From Lewinellaceae bacterium (GTDB taxonomy: Bacteria; Bacteroidota; Bacteroidia; Chitinophagales; Saprospiraceae): a stretch of DNA of 64,000 nucleotides. A program made the translations under genes and the position numbers. The stretch lies in the NCBI GenBank assembly GCA_020636075.1, contig JACJYO010000001.1:62001-126000 (forward strand), in the 5' to 3' direction. Below the pieces are notes generated by a model, which worked only from the letters and a program-made list of their open reading frames with translations, was not told the origin of the DNA and did not search any database. Each line of letters opens with the position of its first letter. The first letter of the stretch is position 1. Below are positions 50,745 through 58,927 of this stretch, one piece after another.

Positions 50745-52733
50745 ATGACTGACCAACAACCCGCGCTGCTCTGGCAAGCCGATGAAAAAACCCGCCAAAA
50801 TGCCCACCTGCAAACATATCTGACCTGGTTGACAAAACACCACCAACGCCAATTTGACAATTACGCAGCACTGTGGCGTTGGTCGGTTGACGAACCTGCC
50901 GCTTTTTGGGAAACTGTTTGGGCGTATTTTTCTGTGATCAACCATGCTCCCTACCAAGATGTGCTTTCCGGTTTGCAAATGCCTGGTGCTCGATGGTTTG
51001 AAGGCGCGCGATTGAATTATGCCGAACATATTTTCAGAAAAGCAAACGATGCCAACCCGGCTATTCTTTTCCAAAACGAACGGCAGGCACTGACAGAAAT
51101 TTCCTGGAAAACCCTCAAACAGCAAACCGCAACCCTGGCCCAATTCCTGCGAAACGCCGGTATCAAACCCGGGGACCGAATTGCAGCATACCTGCCCAAT
51201 ACTCCACATGCCATCGTGGCAGTTTTGGCAGCCATGAGCATCGGTGCAGTTTGGTCGAGCTGCTCACCTGATTTTGGCGCCAATAGCGTTGCCGATCGTT
51301 TTGTGCAAATTGAACCGAAAGTGTTAATTACCGTAGACGGGTATACCTATGGGGGCAAGTCATTCGACAAACAGGAAACCGTACAGGAGATTTGCCGGTT
51401 GCTACCCAGCCTGCAAACTGTAATTTTCATCCCCTACCTGAATGCGAACGCCCAACCGAATGGCCTTCCCAATGCCGTGTTTTGGGATGATGTTGTAAAC
51501 TCGGGTGATAGCGTTTCAGACCAATTAGAGTTTGAGTCGTTGCCATTCGAACACCCGATTTGGATTTTGTATTCATCTGGCACTACCGGCATTCCAAAAG
51601 CCATTACACACGCGCACGGTGGCAATTTGATTGAGCACCTGAAATACCTGCATTTTCACAACGATGTCCATCCCGGCGAGCGTTTCTTTTGGTACTCCAC
51701 CACTGGTTGGATGATGTGGAATTTTACTTTGGCCGCTATGCTGACCGGTGCATCGATCGTTTTATACGACGGCAGCCCGGGCTACCCCAATTTGAATGTT
51801 TTATGGGAATTGGCCCAAAACGCCCGAATCACGCATTTTGGCACCAGCGCCCCCTTTTTGGTCAGCTGTATGAAAAACGGATTAGTTCCAAAAAACGACT
51901 TTGACCTTTCACCTATGCGTGGCATCGGTTCTACCGGTTCGCCGTTGCCACCGGAGGCATTTGACTGGGTTTATGAAAATGTGAAACCCGACATTTGGCT
52001 TTCTTCCATGGCCGGAGGGACGGATGTATGCACAGCTTGGGTTGGAGGCAATCCATTGTTGCCGGTTTATGAAGGCGAAATTCAGTGCCGCTGTCTGGGA
52101 TGCGCCATGGAAAGCTGGGATGAAGACGGTAAGCCGGTACCTGCCGGATCTGTTGGCGAAATGGTCGTCACAAAACCGATGCCCTCCATGCCGGTGTATT
52201 TTTGGAATGATCCCGATGGGGAACGTTATCGCACGAGCTATTTTGAGGAATATCCGGGTGTCTGGCGCCAGGGCGACTGGCTGTGCATCACGCCACGCGA
52301 TTCGCTGATTATCCTTGGACGTTCAGATGCTACCCTGAACCGGCAGGGGGTACGCATTGGCACAGCCGAAATTTACCGGGCATTGGACAAGATTCCAGCA
52401 ATCCAGGACTCCCTGGTTATCAATCTGGAACGCCCCGACGGGTCGGATTGGATGCCGCTATTTGTTACCCTGGCTGAGGGTGCCACATTGGATGATGCGC
52501 TTATTGCACTGGTTCGCAAAACATTGCGAAGCGACTACAGCCCCCGGCATGTTCCGGATGCGATATTCGTTGTGCCTGAAATTCCCTACACCATTTCCGG
52601 AAAGAAAATGGAAACTCCCGTCAAAAAAATTCTTCAGCGCAAGCCGTTGGACAAAGCCTACAATCGGGATTCTATGAAAAATCCATCAGCAATGGATTTC
52701 TTTATTGCCTTTGCTGACAAGCAAACCTGGTGA
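50745..52733 (+). CDS. aacS: Acetoacetate-CoA ligase
   Basis: Activates acetoacetate with ATP and CoA to acetoacetyl-CoA in ketone-body use. From the ATG at 50745 the protein is 662 residues, the family length. AMP-forming signatures are ILYSSGTTGIPKAITHAHGG, FWYSTTGWMMWNFTLAAML, SSMAGGTDVCTAWVGGNPLL, WRQGDWLCITPRDSLIILGR and the C-terminal PYTISGKKMETPVKKIL with the catalytic lysine. The early ARLNYAEHIF segment is characteristic of AacS and AcsA-like ligases. The frame is open upstream to 50655, overlapping the divergent nucleotidase start, so the internal ATG is preferred. A hairpin terminator follows at 52874. Confidence 0.93.
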   Translation: MTDQQPALLWQADEKTRQNAHLQTYLTWLTKHHQRQFDNYAALWRWSVDEPAAFWETVWAYFSVINHAPYQDVLSGLQMPGARWFEGARLNYAEHIFRKANDANPAILFQNERQALTEISWKTLKQQTATLAQFLRNAGIKPGDRIAAYLPNTPHAIVAVLAAMSIGAVWSSCSPDFGANSVADRFVQIEPKVLITVDGYTYGGKSFDKQETVQEICRLLPSLQTVIFIPYLNANAQPNGLPNAVFWDDVVNSGDSVSDQLEFESLPFEHPIWILYSSGTTGIPKAITHAHGGNLIEHLKYLHFHNDVHPGERFFWYSTTGWMMWNFTLAAMLTGASIVLYDGSPGYPNLNVLWELAQNARITHFGTSAPFLVSCMKNGLVPKNDFDLSPMRGIGSTGSPLPPEAFDWVYENVKPDIWLSSMAGGTDVCTAWVGGNPLLPVYEGEIQCRCLGCAMESWDEDGKPVPAGSVGEMVVTKPMPSMPVYFWNDPDGERYRTSYFEEYPGVWRQGDWLCITPRDSLIILGRSDATLNRQGVRIGTAEIYRALDKIPAIQDSLVINLERPDGSDWMPLFVTLAEGATLDDALIALVRKTLRSDYSPRHVPDAIFVVPEIPYTISGKKMETPVKKILQRKPLDKAYNRDSMKNPSAMDFFIAFADKQTW

Positions 52734-52873
52734 GGCAGTTAACGGCAATTTTTCATGGTTGTGTCATTATTTAACCTGCCCAAGCAACCTAAGACATTCA
52801 AATATGTCTATTGGCCAGATTAAATTTCAGAAAACAACGATCTAAAACTTTTGCGTTTGTAGTCCAATTTTGT

Positions 52874-52905
52874 GGGGCGGGACCGGCGGGTCTCGTCCCT
52901 TTTTT
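52874..52905 (+). terminator. Hairpin terminator after aacS
   Basis: An 11-base-pair stem with two G-U pairs (52874-52884 with 52889-52899; arms ggggcgggacc and ggtctcgtccc), loop ggcg, then six T. The wobble pairs orient it to the plus strand. Confidence 0.78.
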
Positions 52906-52912
52906 ATCTTTG
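52905..52912 (+). promoter_or_regulatory. -7 box TATCTTTG upstream of mnmH
   Basis: Exact TAnnTTTG that begins in the T-run of the aacS terminator, 35 bases before the mnmH ATG. Confidence 0.5.
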
Positions 52913-52942
52913 TAGCCCGAACTTTTAGTTCGGACCTACAAA
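52909..52942 (+). promoter_or_regulatory. Hairpin abutting the mnmH start codon
   Basis: Inverted repeat tttgtag / ctacaaa with inner arms ccgaac (52917-52922) and gttcgg (52928-52933), loop tttta. It covers nearly the whole leader between the -7 box and the ATG at 52947, so it would fold over the ribosome landing site. It could also be a short dispersed palindrome. Confidence 0.5.
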
Positions 52943-52946
52943 TAAC

Positions 52947-54005
52947 ATGACGCACCACCTACCAATAGCAAAATTTCTTGAGGCATGCACCAATCGAATT
53001 TTGCTCGATGTCCGTTCCCCTGGGGAATTCCGGCAAGGCCATATCCCCGGCGCCCATAGTTTCCCACTTTTTTCTGATATCGAACGCGCAGAAATTGGCA
53101 CCCTGTACAAGCAAAAAGGAAAAGATAGTGCCATGATGCGGGGGCTGGAAATAGTAGGCCCCAAACTGGCATTATTTGTTAAAGAGGCAAAAAAGTTGGC
53201 TGGCAACAAGGATATGGCCGTGCATTGTTGGCGTGGCGGTCAACGCAGCCAAAGTATGGCCTGGCTTTTCCGGCAAGGAGGATTTGATGTTGTTACCCTC
53301 GATGGCGGTTATAAGGCATTTCGCCACCACGTACTCGGCACGTTTGAGTTGCATCGACTAAACTTGATCGTTTTAGGTGGGAAAACCGGAACCGGGAAAA
53401 CCAAAATTTTGCATGCGCTTCAGGCACAGGGCGAGCAAGTGATCGACCTGGAAGGTCTGGCACATCATAAAGGTTCGGCATTTGGCCATATTGGTGAACC
53501 GGAGCAACCCACGGTAGAGCAGTTTGAAAACGATCTGTTTGAAAAAATACTCGAACTCGATCCTAAAAGGCGAATCTGGATTGAAAATGAAAGCCAGAGT
53601 ATTGGGCGAGTATTTGTGCCACAAGAGTTTTGGCTGCAAATGAAAAAAGCCCCCCTCTTTAATGTGGAAGTCCCCTTCGAAAAACGGATTCAAAACCTGG
53701 TGGAGGACTACGCCTGCATTTCCAATACAGCACTGGTGGAAGCCTTTCGCCGGATTGAGCGAAAATTGGGTGGCCAACATATGAAATCTGCCCTTGAAGC
53801 ACTGCAACTAGGCGACCCGGCAACGGCTGCAGCGATTGCGCTCAAATATTATGATAAAACCTATCAGTTTGGTTTGGAAAACAATCCATCGCCAGAAATA
53901 AAAATGCTAAACTTCTCAACGGAGATGCCGGAAGATATTGCTTTAGCCTGCCGCCAAATTGCTGATGCGCAGGAGGTGTCGCCTGGAAATCCCGTACCTT
54001 TGTAA
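52947..54005 (+). CDS. mnmH: tRNA 2-selenouridine synthase
   Basis: Replaces sulfur by selenium, through geranylation, at the wobble 2-thiouridine of Lys, Glu and Gln tRNAs. The 352-residue protein has an N-terminal rhodanese domain (RILLDVRSPGEFRQGHIPGA) with the catalytic Cys94 in HCWRGGQRSQSMAWLFRQGG, then a P-loop domain with Walker A LGGKTGTGKTK (about 143-153), LEGLAHHKGSAFG and WIENESQSIGRVFVP. Length agrees with E. coli SelU/MnmH. Selenium use would also need SelD, which is not in this window. Confidence 0.94.
   Translation: MTHHLPIAKFLEACTNRILLDVRSPGEFRQGHIPGAHSFPLFSDIERAEIGTLYKQKGKDSAMMRGLEIVGPKLALFVKEAKKLAGNKDMAVHCWRGGQRSQSMAWLFRQGGFDVVTLDGGYKAFRHHVLGTFELHRLNLIVLGGKTGTGKTKILHALQAQGEQVIDLEGLAHHKGSAFGHIGEPEQPTVEQFENDLFEKILELDPKRRIWIENESQSIGRVFVPQEFWLQMKKAPLFNVEVPFEKRIQNLVEDYACISNTALVEAFRRIERKLGGQHMKSALEALQLGDPATAAAIALKYYDKTYQFGLENNPSPEIKMLNFSTEMPEDIALACRQIADAQEVSPGNPVPL
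53995..54002 (+). promoter_or_regulatory. -7 box TACCTTTG upstream of hmgA
   Basis: Exact TAnnTTTG inside the last codons of mnmH, 46 bases before the hmgA ATG. Confidence 0.45.
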
Positions 54006-54048
54006 TCCGTTTTATTTTTATCCTGACCATATAAAACAAAGCACGATC

Positions 54049-55230
54049 ATGCATTACCATAGCGTAGGCAATATTCCACAAAAACGGCATACCCAATTTC
54101 GCAAACCCGATGGCAGCTTGTACCACGAGGAACTGTTCAGCACTGAAGGTTTTAGCGATTTATACTCCTTATTGTACCATTGCAATGCACCGACCCAAAT
54201 CGTTCAGGTTGGTGATCCTTACAGCGTAGCACCGCGCACGGTTCATGATAAACAATTGAAACACCGCTGTTTAAAAGGATTCAATGTTACTCCTGAGGAT
54301 GATTACCTGAAGTCGCGCAAACCTGTTCTGGTAAATGATGACTGCAAAATCCTGCTGGCCGCACCGCGCAAAAGCATGACTGATTATTTTTTTAAAAATG
54401 CAGATGCCGACGAAGTGGTTTTTATACATGAAGGCTCCGGACGGTTGCGCACTATGTATGGAACGCTGAATTTCGCTTATGGAGATTACCTCGTCATACC
54501 GCGCGGCACAACGTATCAGTTTGATTTTGATGGTGAATCCAATCGCCTGCTCATTGTGGAAAGTAATGGCCCGATTACCACCCCCAAACGCTATCGAAAT
54601 AATTTCGGGCAGTTGTTGGAGCATTCCCCTTTTTGTGAGCGGGATTTTCGCAAACCAACGGATCTGGAAACGCATGATGAAAGCGGCGACTTTCTGTTTT
54701 ACATCAAAAAACAGGACAACATTTACCCCTATCACTATCTGAATCACCCGTTTGATTTGATCGGTTGGGATGGGTTCGTGTACCCTTTCGCGTTTTCTAT
54801 CCACAACTTTGAGCCGATTACCGGACGCGTGCATATGCCGCCACCGATCCACCAAACGTTTGACGGACGCAATTTCGTGATCTGCTCCTTTGTACCACGT
54901 TTGTATGATTACCACCCGCAAGCCATCCCCGCACCGTATAACCATTCCAACATAGATTCGGATGAGGTATTATACTATGTAGATGGCGATTTTATGAGTC
55001 GCAAACATGTAGAACGAGGTATGATCACACTACACCCGGGCGGCATACCGCATGGGCCACATCCGGGAACCGTAGAAAAAAGCATCGGGCAAAAGGAAAC
55101 CCGTGAATTAGCCGTTATGGTCGATACCTTTCGGCCACTTCTGATGACAGAGTTTGCAGCCGGTATTGAAGACCCGGAATATTATCAGTCCTGGCTTCCG
55201 GATGCTGTTTCGACAAACGGGCAACCGTAA
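54049..55230 (+). CDS. hmgA: Homogentisate 1,2-dioxygenase
   Basis: Opens the ring of homogentisate to maleylacetoacetate in tyrosine and phenylalanine breakdown. The 393-residue protein from the ATG at 54049 begins MHYHSVGNIPQKRHTQFRKP, typical of the Bacteroidota form. Double-cupin markers are DEVVFIHEGSGRLRTMYGTL, FAYGDYLVIPRGTTYQFDFD, the iron-ligand region GRVHMPPPIHQTFDGRNFVI, DSDEVLYYVDGDFMSRKHVE and ITLHPGGIPHGPHPGTVEKS. Frame open to 53959 but overlapping mnmH, so the later ATG is chosen. No other genes of the pathway are adjacent; the product acetoacetate could feed aacS upstream. Confidence 0.93.
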   Translation: MHYHSVGNIPQKRHTQFRKPDGSLYHEELFSTEGFSDLYSLLYHCNAPTQIVQVGDPYSVAPRTVHDKQLKHRCLKGFNVTPEDDYLKSRKPVLVNDDCKILLAAPRKSMTDYFFKNADADEVVFIHEGSGRLRTMYGTLNFAYGDYLVIPRGTTYQFDFDGESNRLLIVESNGPITTPKRYRNNFGQLLEHSPFCERDFRKPTDLETHDESGDFLFYIKKQDNIYPYHYLNHPFDLIGWDGFVYPFAFSIHNFEPITGRVHMPPPIHQTFDGRNFVICSFVPRLYDYHPQAIPAPYNHSNIDSDEVLYYVDGDFMSRKHVERGMITLHPGGIPHGPHPGTVEKSIGQKETRELAVMVDTFRPLLMTEFAAGIEDPEYYQSWLPDAVSTNGQP

Positions 55231-55360
55231 TCCGTCCCATTTAATTTAGGGTTTTCGGACAACAGCAAAGTCACTAATTATTTAGCAGAGAATTTCTCCC
55301 TCATATCGCACCTTAAAAACATGGGTTTATAGGGCGCATTTTTGTTGTATGTTTTTTTAC

Positions 55361-55392
55361 AAAAAAAAGCGCCCCGACACGTTTGCCGGGGC
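55361..55392 (-). terminator. Minus-strand terminator of an orphan unit
   Basis: GC-rich stem gccccg / cggggc (55371-55376 with 55387-55392) which on the minus strand is followed by gc and eight T. It lies 240 bases beyond the gcvP terminator, implying another transcript ending here. Confidence 0.65.
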
Positions 55393-55455
55393 TTGTAACC
55401 AAATCAAACTTTCTGTGAAGTTTATCTTTAAAAAACCCGTACCACGCCCAAGCGG

Positions 55456-55620
55456 TTACGAATTGGTTATTTCAACATTGCATATGGAAAACGAAAGCGC
55501 TTGATACGCGCCAAACCACAATTTGCCGGTGGTAAGGAATTGGCCCAAAAGAATAGTAAAGATCGGCCAATGAGGAACAAAGGAGTTCCACAGAGCGTGT
55601 ACAGGAGTTTTTGTTTTCAT
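55456..55620 (-). CDS. Possible small protein of 54 residues
   Basis: A small minus-strand ORF starting with ATG at 55620 (MKTKTPVHALWNSFVPHWPI) and ending NVEITNS. It is mildly hydrophobic in the middle (IFTILLGQFLTTGKLWFGAY) and could be a small membrane protein. It sits between two minus-strand terminators, which is the main reason to consider it. No family, ribosome-binding signal or -7 box is recognised. It could equally be a non-coding RNA region. Confidence 0.25.
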   Translation of the reverse strand: MKTKTPVHALWNSFVPHWPIFTILLGQFLTTGKLWFGAYQALSFSICNVEITNS

Positions 55621-55632
55621 AGCAGGGCCGAA

Positions 55633-55675
55633 TAATTAAAAACGGCTTCCATGAGAAGAGACTCATGAAAGCCGT
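55633..55675 (-). terminator. Terminator of gcvP
   Basis: A 14-base-pair stem (55642-55655 with 55662-55675; arms acggctt...) that pairs fully, with one G-U, only in minus-strand RNA, then tttttaatt. It lies 84 bases beyond the gcvP stop. Confidence 0.78.
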
Positions 55676-55758
55676 GAACGTTGCACTGAAATCGCAGACG
55701 ACTTGTTTTAACGTCTGAAATAGCCCGTTTTATCGGCGAATGGTTATTGGCAACCTAC

Positions 55759-58620
55759 CTATTGCTGTTCTGCATATGCCTCCACAGGTGGGCAAGTGCA
55801 TATTAAATGTCGATCACCATATGCCTGATCAATACGGCCAACTGTCACCCAGAATTTCCAACCCTGCCGCAAATATGGCAATGGGAAAGCTGCTTTCTCG
55901 CGGCTGTATGCATAGGTCCATTGATCTGCACTGACGATATCGACAGTATGCGGGGCATTGTGCAGTACACTTTCCTCCGGAGAATAATCACCAACGGCGA
56001 TCTCATCAATCTCGCCCCGAATAGCCAGCAGGGCATCGCAGAAACGATCCAACTCAGCTTTGCTTTCGCTTTCTGTTGGTTCAATCATAATGGTCCCTGC
56101 CACTGGAAAAGACAATGTCGGTGCGTGAAAGCCATAATCCATCAGGCGTTTTGCAACATCCTCTGCACTTACCAGATTTTTAAACGACCGGAGGTCGACG
56201 ATCAATTCATGAGCAGAGCGCCCCTGTTCTCCGGCATATAGAACGTTATACGCACCTTGCAAGCGTGCCTTGATATAATTGGCATTCAGGATGGCATACC
56301 GGGTGGCATCCGTAACACCTGTTGCGCCCAATAATTTAATATAGGCATAGGAAATCAACAAAATACTGGCGCTTCCCCATGGTGCTGCGCTGATTGCCGT
56401 GGTTCCCTCCCTGCCTCCTGTTTCAGCAAAAACATGTTTGGGCAAATAAGGAGCAAGACTCGCATTGCAGCAAATCGGGCCCATACCCGGGCCTCCACCG
56501 CCATGTGGTATGGCGAATGTTTTATGCAAGTTGAGGTGGCAAACATCGGCACCGATAATTGCCGGACTTGTCAAGCCAACCTGGGCATTCATATTGGCGC
56601 CATCCATGTACACTTTCCCGCCATGGCGGTGAATTATCTCACATATTTCATGAATAGCGGTTTCAAATACACCGTGCGTAGATGGATAGGTTACCATCAG
56701 ACAGGAAAGGTTATTCGCATATTGTTCTGCTTTAGCCTGAAGGTCGGCCAAATCAATGTTGCCCCGTTCATCGCAGGCAACAACCACGACATCCATTCCT
56801 GCCATCACAGCACTTGCAGGATTCGTGCCATGTGCAGAAGATGGAATAAGTGCTACATTCCGATGCCCTTCCTTTCGGGCTTTGTGATAGGCACGAATAA
56901 CCATCAATCCGGCAAATTCTCCCTGGGCGCCAGAGTTTGGCTGTAGCGAACAGGCTTCAAAGCCGGTAATTTCACACAAAAACGCCTCTAGCTCGCGAAT
57001 AATCTTCTGATAACCCGCCGTTTGCGAAGCCGGTGCAAACGGATGGATATTTGCCCACAAATCCCAGCTGACAGGAATCATTTCCGTTGCCGCATTTAAC
57101 TTCATTGTGCAAGAGCCCAGCGAGATCATGGAATGCATCAGTGACAGATCGCGGTTTTCAAGCCGCTTGATGTAACGCATCATTTCACTCTCGGTATGAT
57201 AGCTATTAAATATCTGATGTGTCAGATAATCTGATTCCCGAACAAGTTTTTCAGGTAAAATGCTGTCGGTCAGAGCCATAACCTTTCCTGCCCCAAACAA
57301 TTCGGCAATACTGGCCAAATCCTGGTCGGTAGTCGATTCATCAATGCAAATTTGTATACCCGATGCATCATAGAAAAAATTGATGCCTGTTGCTTCTGCT
57401 TTTTTTCGGAAGTCGGCAAGTGCCTCAGCCGGCATGTTGACACGCATTGTGTCGAAGAAGTTTGTATGCTGCACTTGCGCACCAGCTTTTCGCAGGCTTT
57501 CGGCAAGACTTTTAGCCATATTGTGCACCCGCAATGCAATACCGCGTATGCCAGCAGGCCCGTGATAAACCGCATACATTGCCGCCATGTTGGCCAGCAA
57601 TGCCTGTGCGGTACAAATGTTGGACGTTGCTTTTTCTCTGCGGATATGTTGTTCACGGGTTTGCAAGGCCATACGGAGCGCCCGGTTACCATGTCGATCA
57701 ACCGAAACGCCAATGATGCGACCAGGAATTTGCCGTTTGAAATATTCCGTCGTGGCAAAATAAGCGGCGTGTGGCCCGCCATAACCCATCGGTACACCAA
57801 AACGCTGCGTATTGCCTACAGCACAATCGGCGCCCCATTCACCGGGAGGAGTGAGCAAGGCAAGGGAAAGAATATCGGCCGCGACGCAAACGTAGACTTC
57901 ATGTGCTTTCGCTTTTTCAACGAAAGCCCGGTAGTCTTCGATAGCGCCTTGGGCGTTCGGATACTGCAATAACACACCGAATGTTTTTTCAGAAAACTCA
58001 TACGTACGCCAATCGCCTACAACCAGGCGAATATTTTGCGGAAGTGCGCGCGTGCGCAATACGTCGATAGTTTGCTGGAAAACTGTCTCGGAAACAAAAA
58101 ACTCATCTGCCTCTTCCCCGGGTTTTGCCCGTTTGTTTTTTTCCGAATAAAACATATTCATGGCCTCGGCAGCAGCAGTTCCTTCATCCAATAGACTGGC
58201 ATTGGCAATCGGAAGCCCGGTTAGATCGCTTACCATGGTCTGGAAATTAAGAAGGCTCTCCAAACGTCCTTGAGAAATCTCCGCCTGGTAAGGGGTGTAT
58301 TGGGTATACCAACCGGGGTTTTGAAAAACATTGCGCAGGATCACAGATGGGGTGATCGTCCCGTAATAGCCCATACCGATAAAACTTCGGACAACCCGGT
58401 TGAGCTGAGCCGTCGTTTTCAATTCCTGCAGGTAATCAAATTCGGTCATGGCGTCCGGCAAATTGAGTGGTCTTTTTAGCCGGATGGAGTTCGGAACCGT
58501 TTGTTCCATTAAGGCTTCAAGGGATTCAACTTTCAGGAAATCAAGCATTTCCTCCAGTTCATGTTGGCTAGGCCCGATATGCCGGTTTGCGAACCGGTCC
58601 GGGTGTGGAAATTGACTCAT
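55759..58620 (-). CDS. gcvP: Glycine dehydrogenase (aminomethyl-transferring), P-protein
   Basis: PLP-dependent P-protein of the glycine cleavage system, decarboxylating glycine and passing the aminomethyl group to lipoyl-GcvH. A full-length single-chain form of 953 residues. N-terminal half: FANRHIGPSQHELEEMLDFL, SFIGMGYYGTITPSVILRNV, NFQTMVSDLTGLPIANASLL. C-terminal half: SLGSCTMKLNAATEMIPVSW, EGHRNVALIPSSAHGTNPAS and the PLP lysine in HLNLHKTFAIPHGGGGPGMG. Ends with the usual RIDQAYGDRHLICTCPPVE. gcvT and gcvH are not adjacent. A terminator follows. Confidence 0.97.
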   Translation of the reverse strand: MSQFPHPDRFANRHIGPSQHELEEMLDFLKVESLEALMEQTVPNSIRLKRPLNLPDAMTEFDYLQELKTTAQLNRVVRSFIGMGYYGTITPSVILRNVFQNPGWYTQYTPYQAEISQGRLESLLNFQTMVSDLTGLPIANASLLDEGTAAAEAMNMFYSEKNKRAKPGEEADEFFVSETVFQQTIDVLRTRALPQNIRLVVGDWRTYEFSEKTFGVLLQYPNAQGAIEDYRAFVEKAKAHEVYVCVAADILSLALLTPPGEWGADCAVGNTQRFGVPMGYGGPHAAYFATTEYFKRQIPGRIIGVSVDRHGNRALRMALQTREQHIRREKATSNICTAQALLANMAAMYAVYHGPAGIRGIALRVHNMAKSLAESLRKAGAQVQHTNFFDTMRVNMPAEALADFRKKAEATGINFFYDASGIQICIDESTTDQDLASIAELFGAGKVMALTDSILPEKLVRESDYLTHQIFNSYHTESEMMRYIKRLENRDLSLMHSMISLGSCTMKLNAATEMIPVSWDLWANIHPFAPASQTAGYQKIIRELEAFLCEITGFEACSLQPNSGAQGEFAGLMVIRAYHKARKEGHRNVALIPSSAHGTNPASAVMAGMDVVVVACDERGNIDLADLQAKAEQYANNLSCLMVTYPSTHGVFETAIHEICEIIHRHGGKVYMDGANMNAQVGLTSPAIIGADVCHLNLHKTFAIPHGGGGPGMGPICCNASLAPYLPKHVFAETGGREGTTAISAAPWGSASILLISYAYIKLLGATGVTDATRYAILNANYIKARLQGAYNVLYAGEQGRSAHELIVDLRSFKNLVSAEDVAKRLMDYGFHAPTLSFPVAGTIMIEPTESESKAELDRFCDALLAIRGEIDEIAVGDYSPEESVLHNAPHTVDIVSADQWTYAYSREKAAFPLPYLRQGWKFWVTVGRIDQAYGDRHLICTCPPVEAYAEQQ

Positions 58621-58927
58621 CGTGGATATTGAATATTGGTCACGAAATGTGGTGATCTGTTTATCTGGTCAAGGGATTGCCATGCCGTGCAAGGCATGAT
58701 TTTCCGAGGTCTCTTGAACAGCGCGAAGGTAAAGATTGTTCGTTGTGCCCCCTATTCGGAGCGCAACTTTTATCACGGGTAGTTGGAGTCGACTTTAACA
58801 GTATTTAGGCGTTAAATTTTTCAGCCCGGGGAAATAGGGGCAAGGGCCTTCCGTTTACCTTTCAATTTTATAATCAAGTCCCCTAATCCTGTAATCCGCT
58901 TTTTTCATCCTTAAATATCGATTTAGT
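58621..58927. other. 307-base divergent promoter region (gcvP and M12B-like gene)
   Basis: Holds the starts of two divergent transcripts. On the minus side, TACCTTCG at 58724-58731 is one mismatch from TAnnTTTG, with a small hairpin catgcc/ggcatg at 58681-58698 in the putative gcvP leader. A distant inverted pair (about gcccctatt near 58747 and aataggggc near 58833) is seen without clear meaning. No RNA gene or ORF is supported. Confidence 0.45.

Larger units (their letters stand above)
55231..55758. other. 528-base region between hmgA and gcvP
   Basis: Convergent intergenic region. It contains a minus-strand terminator for gcvP (55633-55675), a second minus-strand terminator (55361-55392) and between them a possible 54-codon minus-strand ORF. 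I see no tRNA, no clear plus-strand terminator for hmgA and no large ORF. The part 55231-55355 shows nothing recognisable. Confidence 0.5.

Noticed and set aside
55231..55758. tRNA or tmRNA gene in the hmgA-gcvP gap
   Set aside because: No T-arm GGTTCGAATCC-type sequence, no CCA end and no tag-peptide reading frame were found.
58621..58927. Glycine riboswitch upstream of gcvP
   Set aside because: The characteristic tandem aptamer sequence pattern was not recognisable by eye; only small unrelated hairpins are present. A covariance-model search would settle it.
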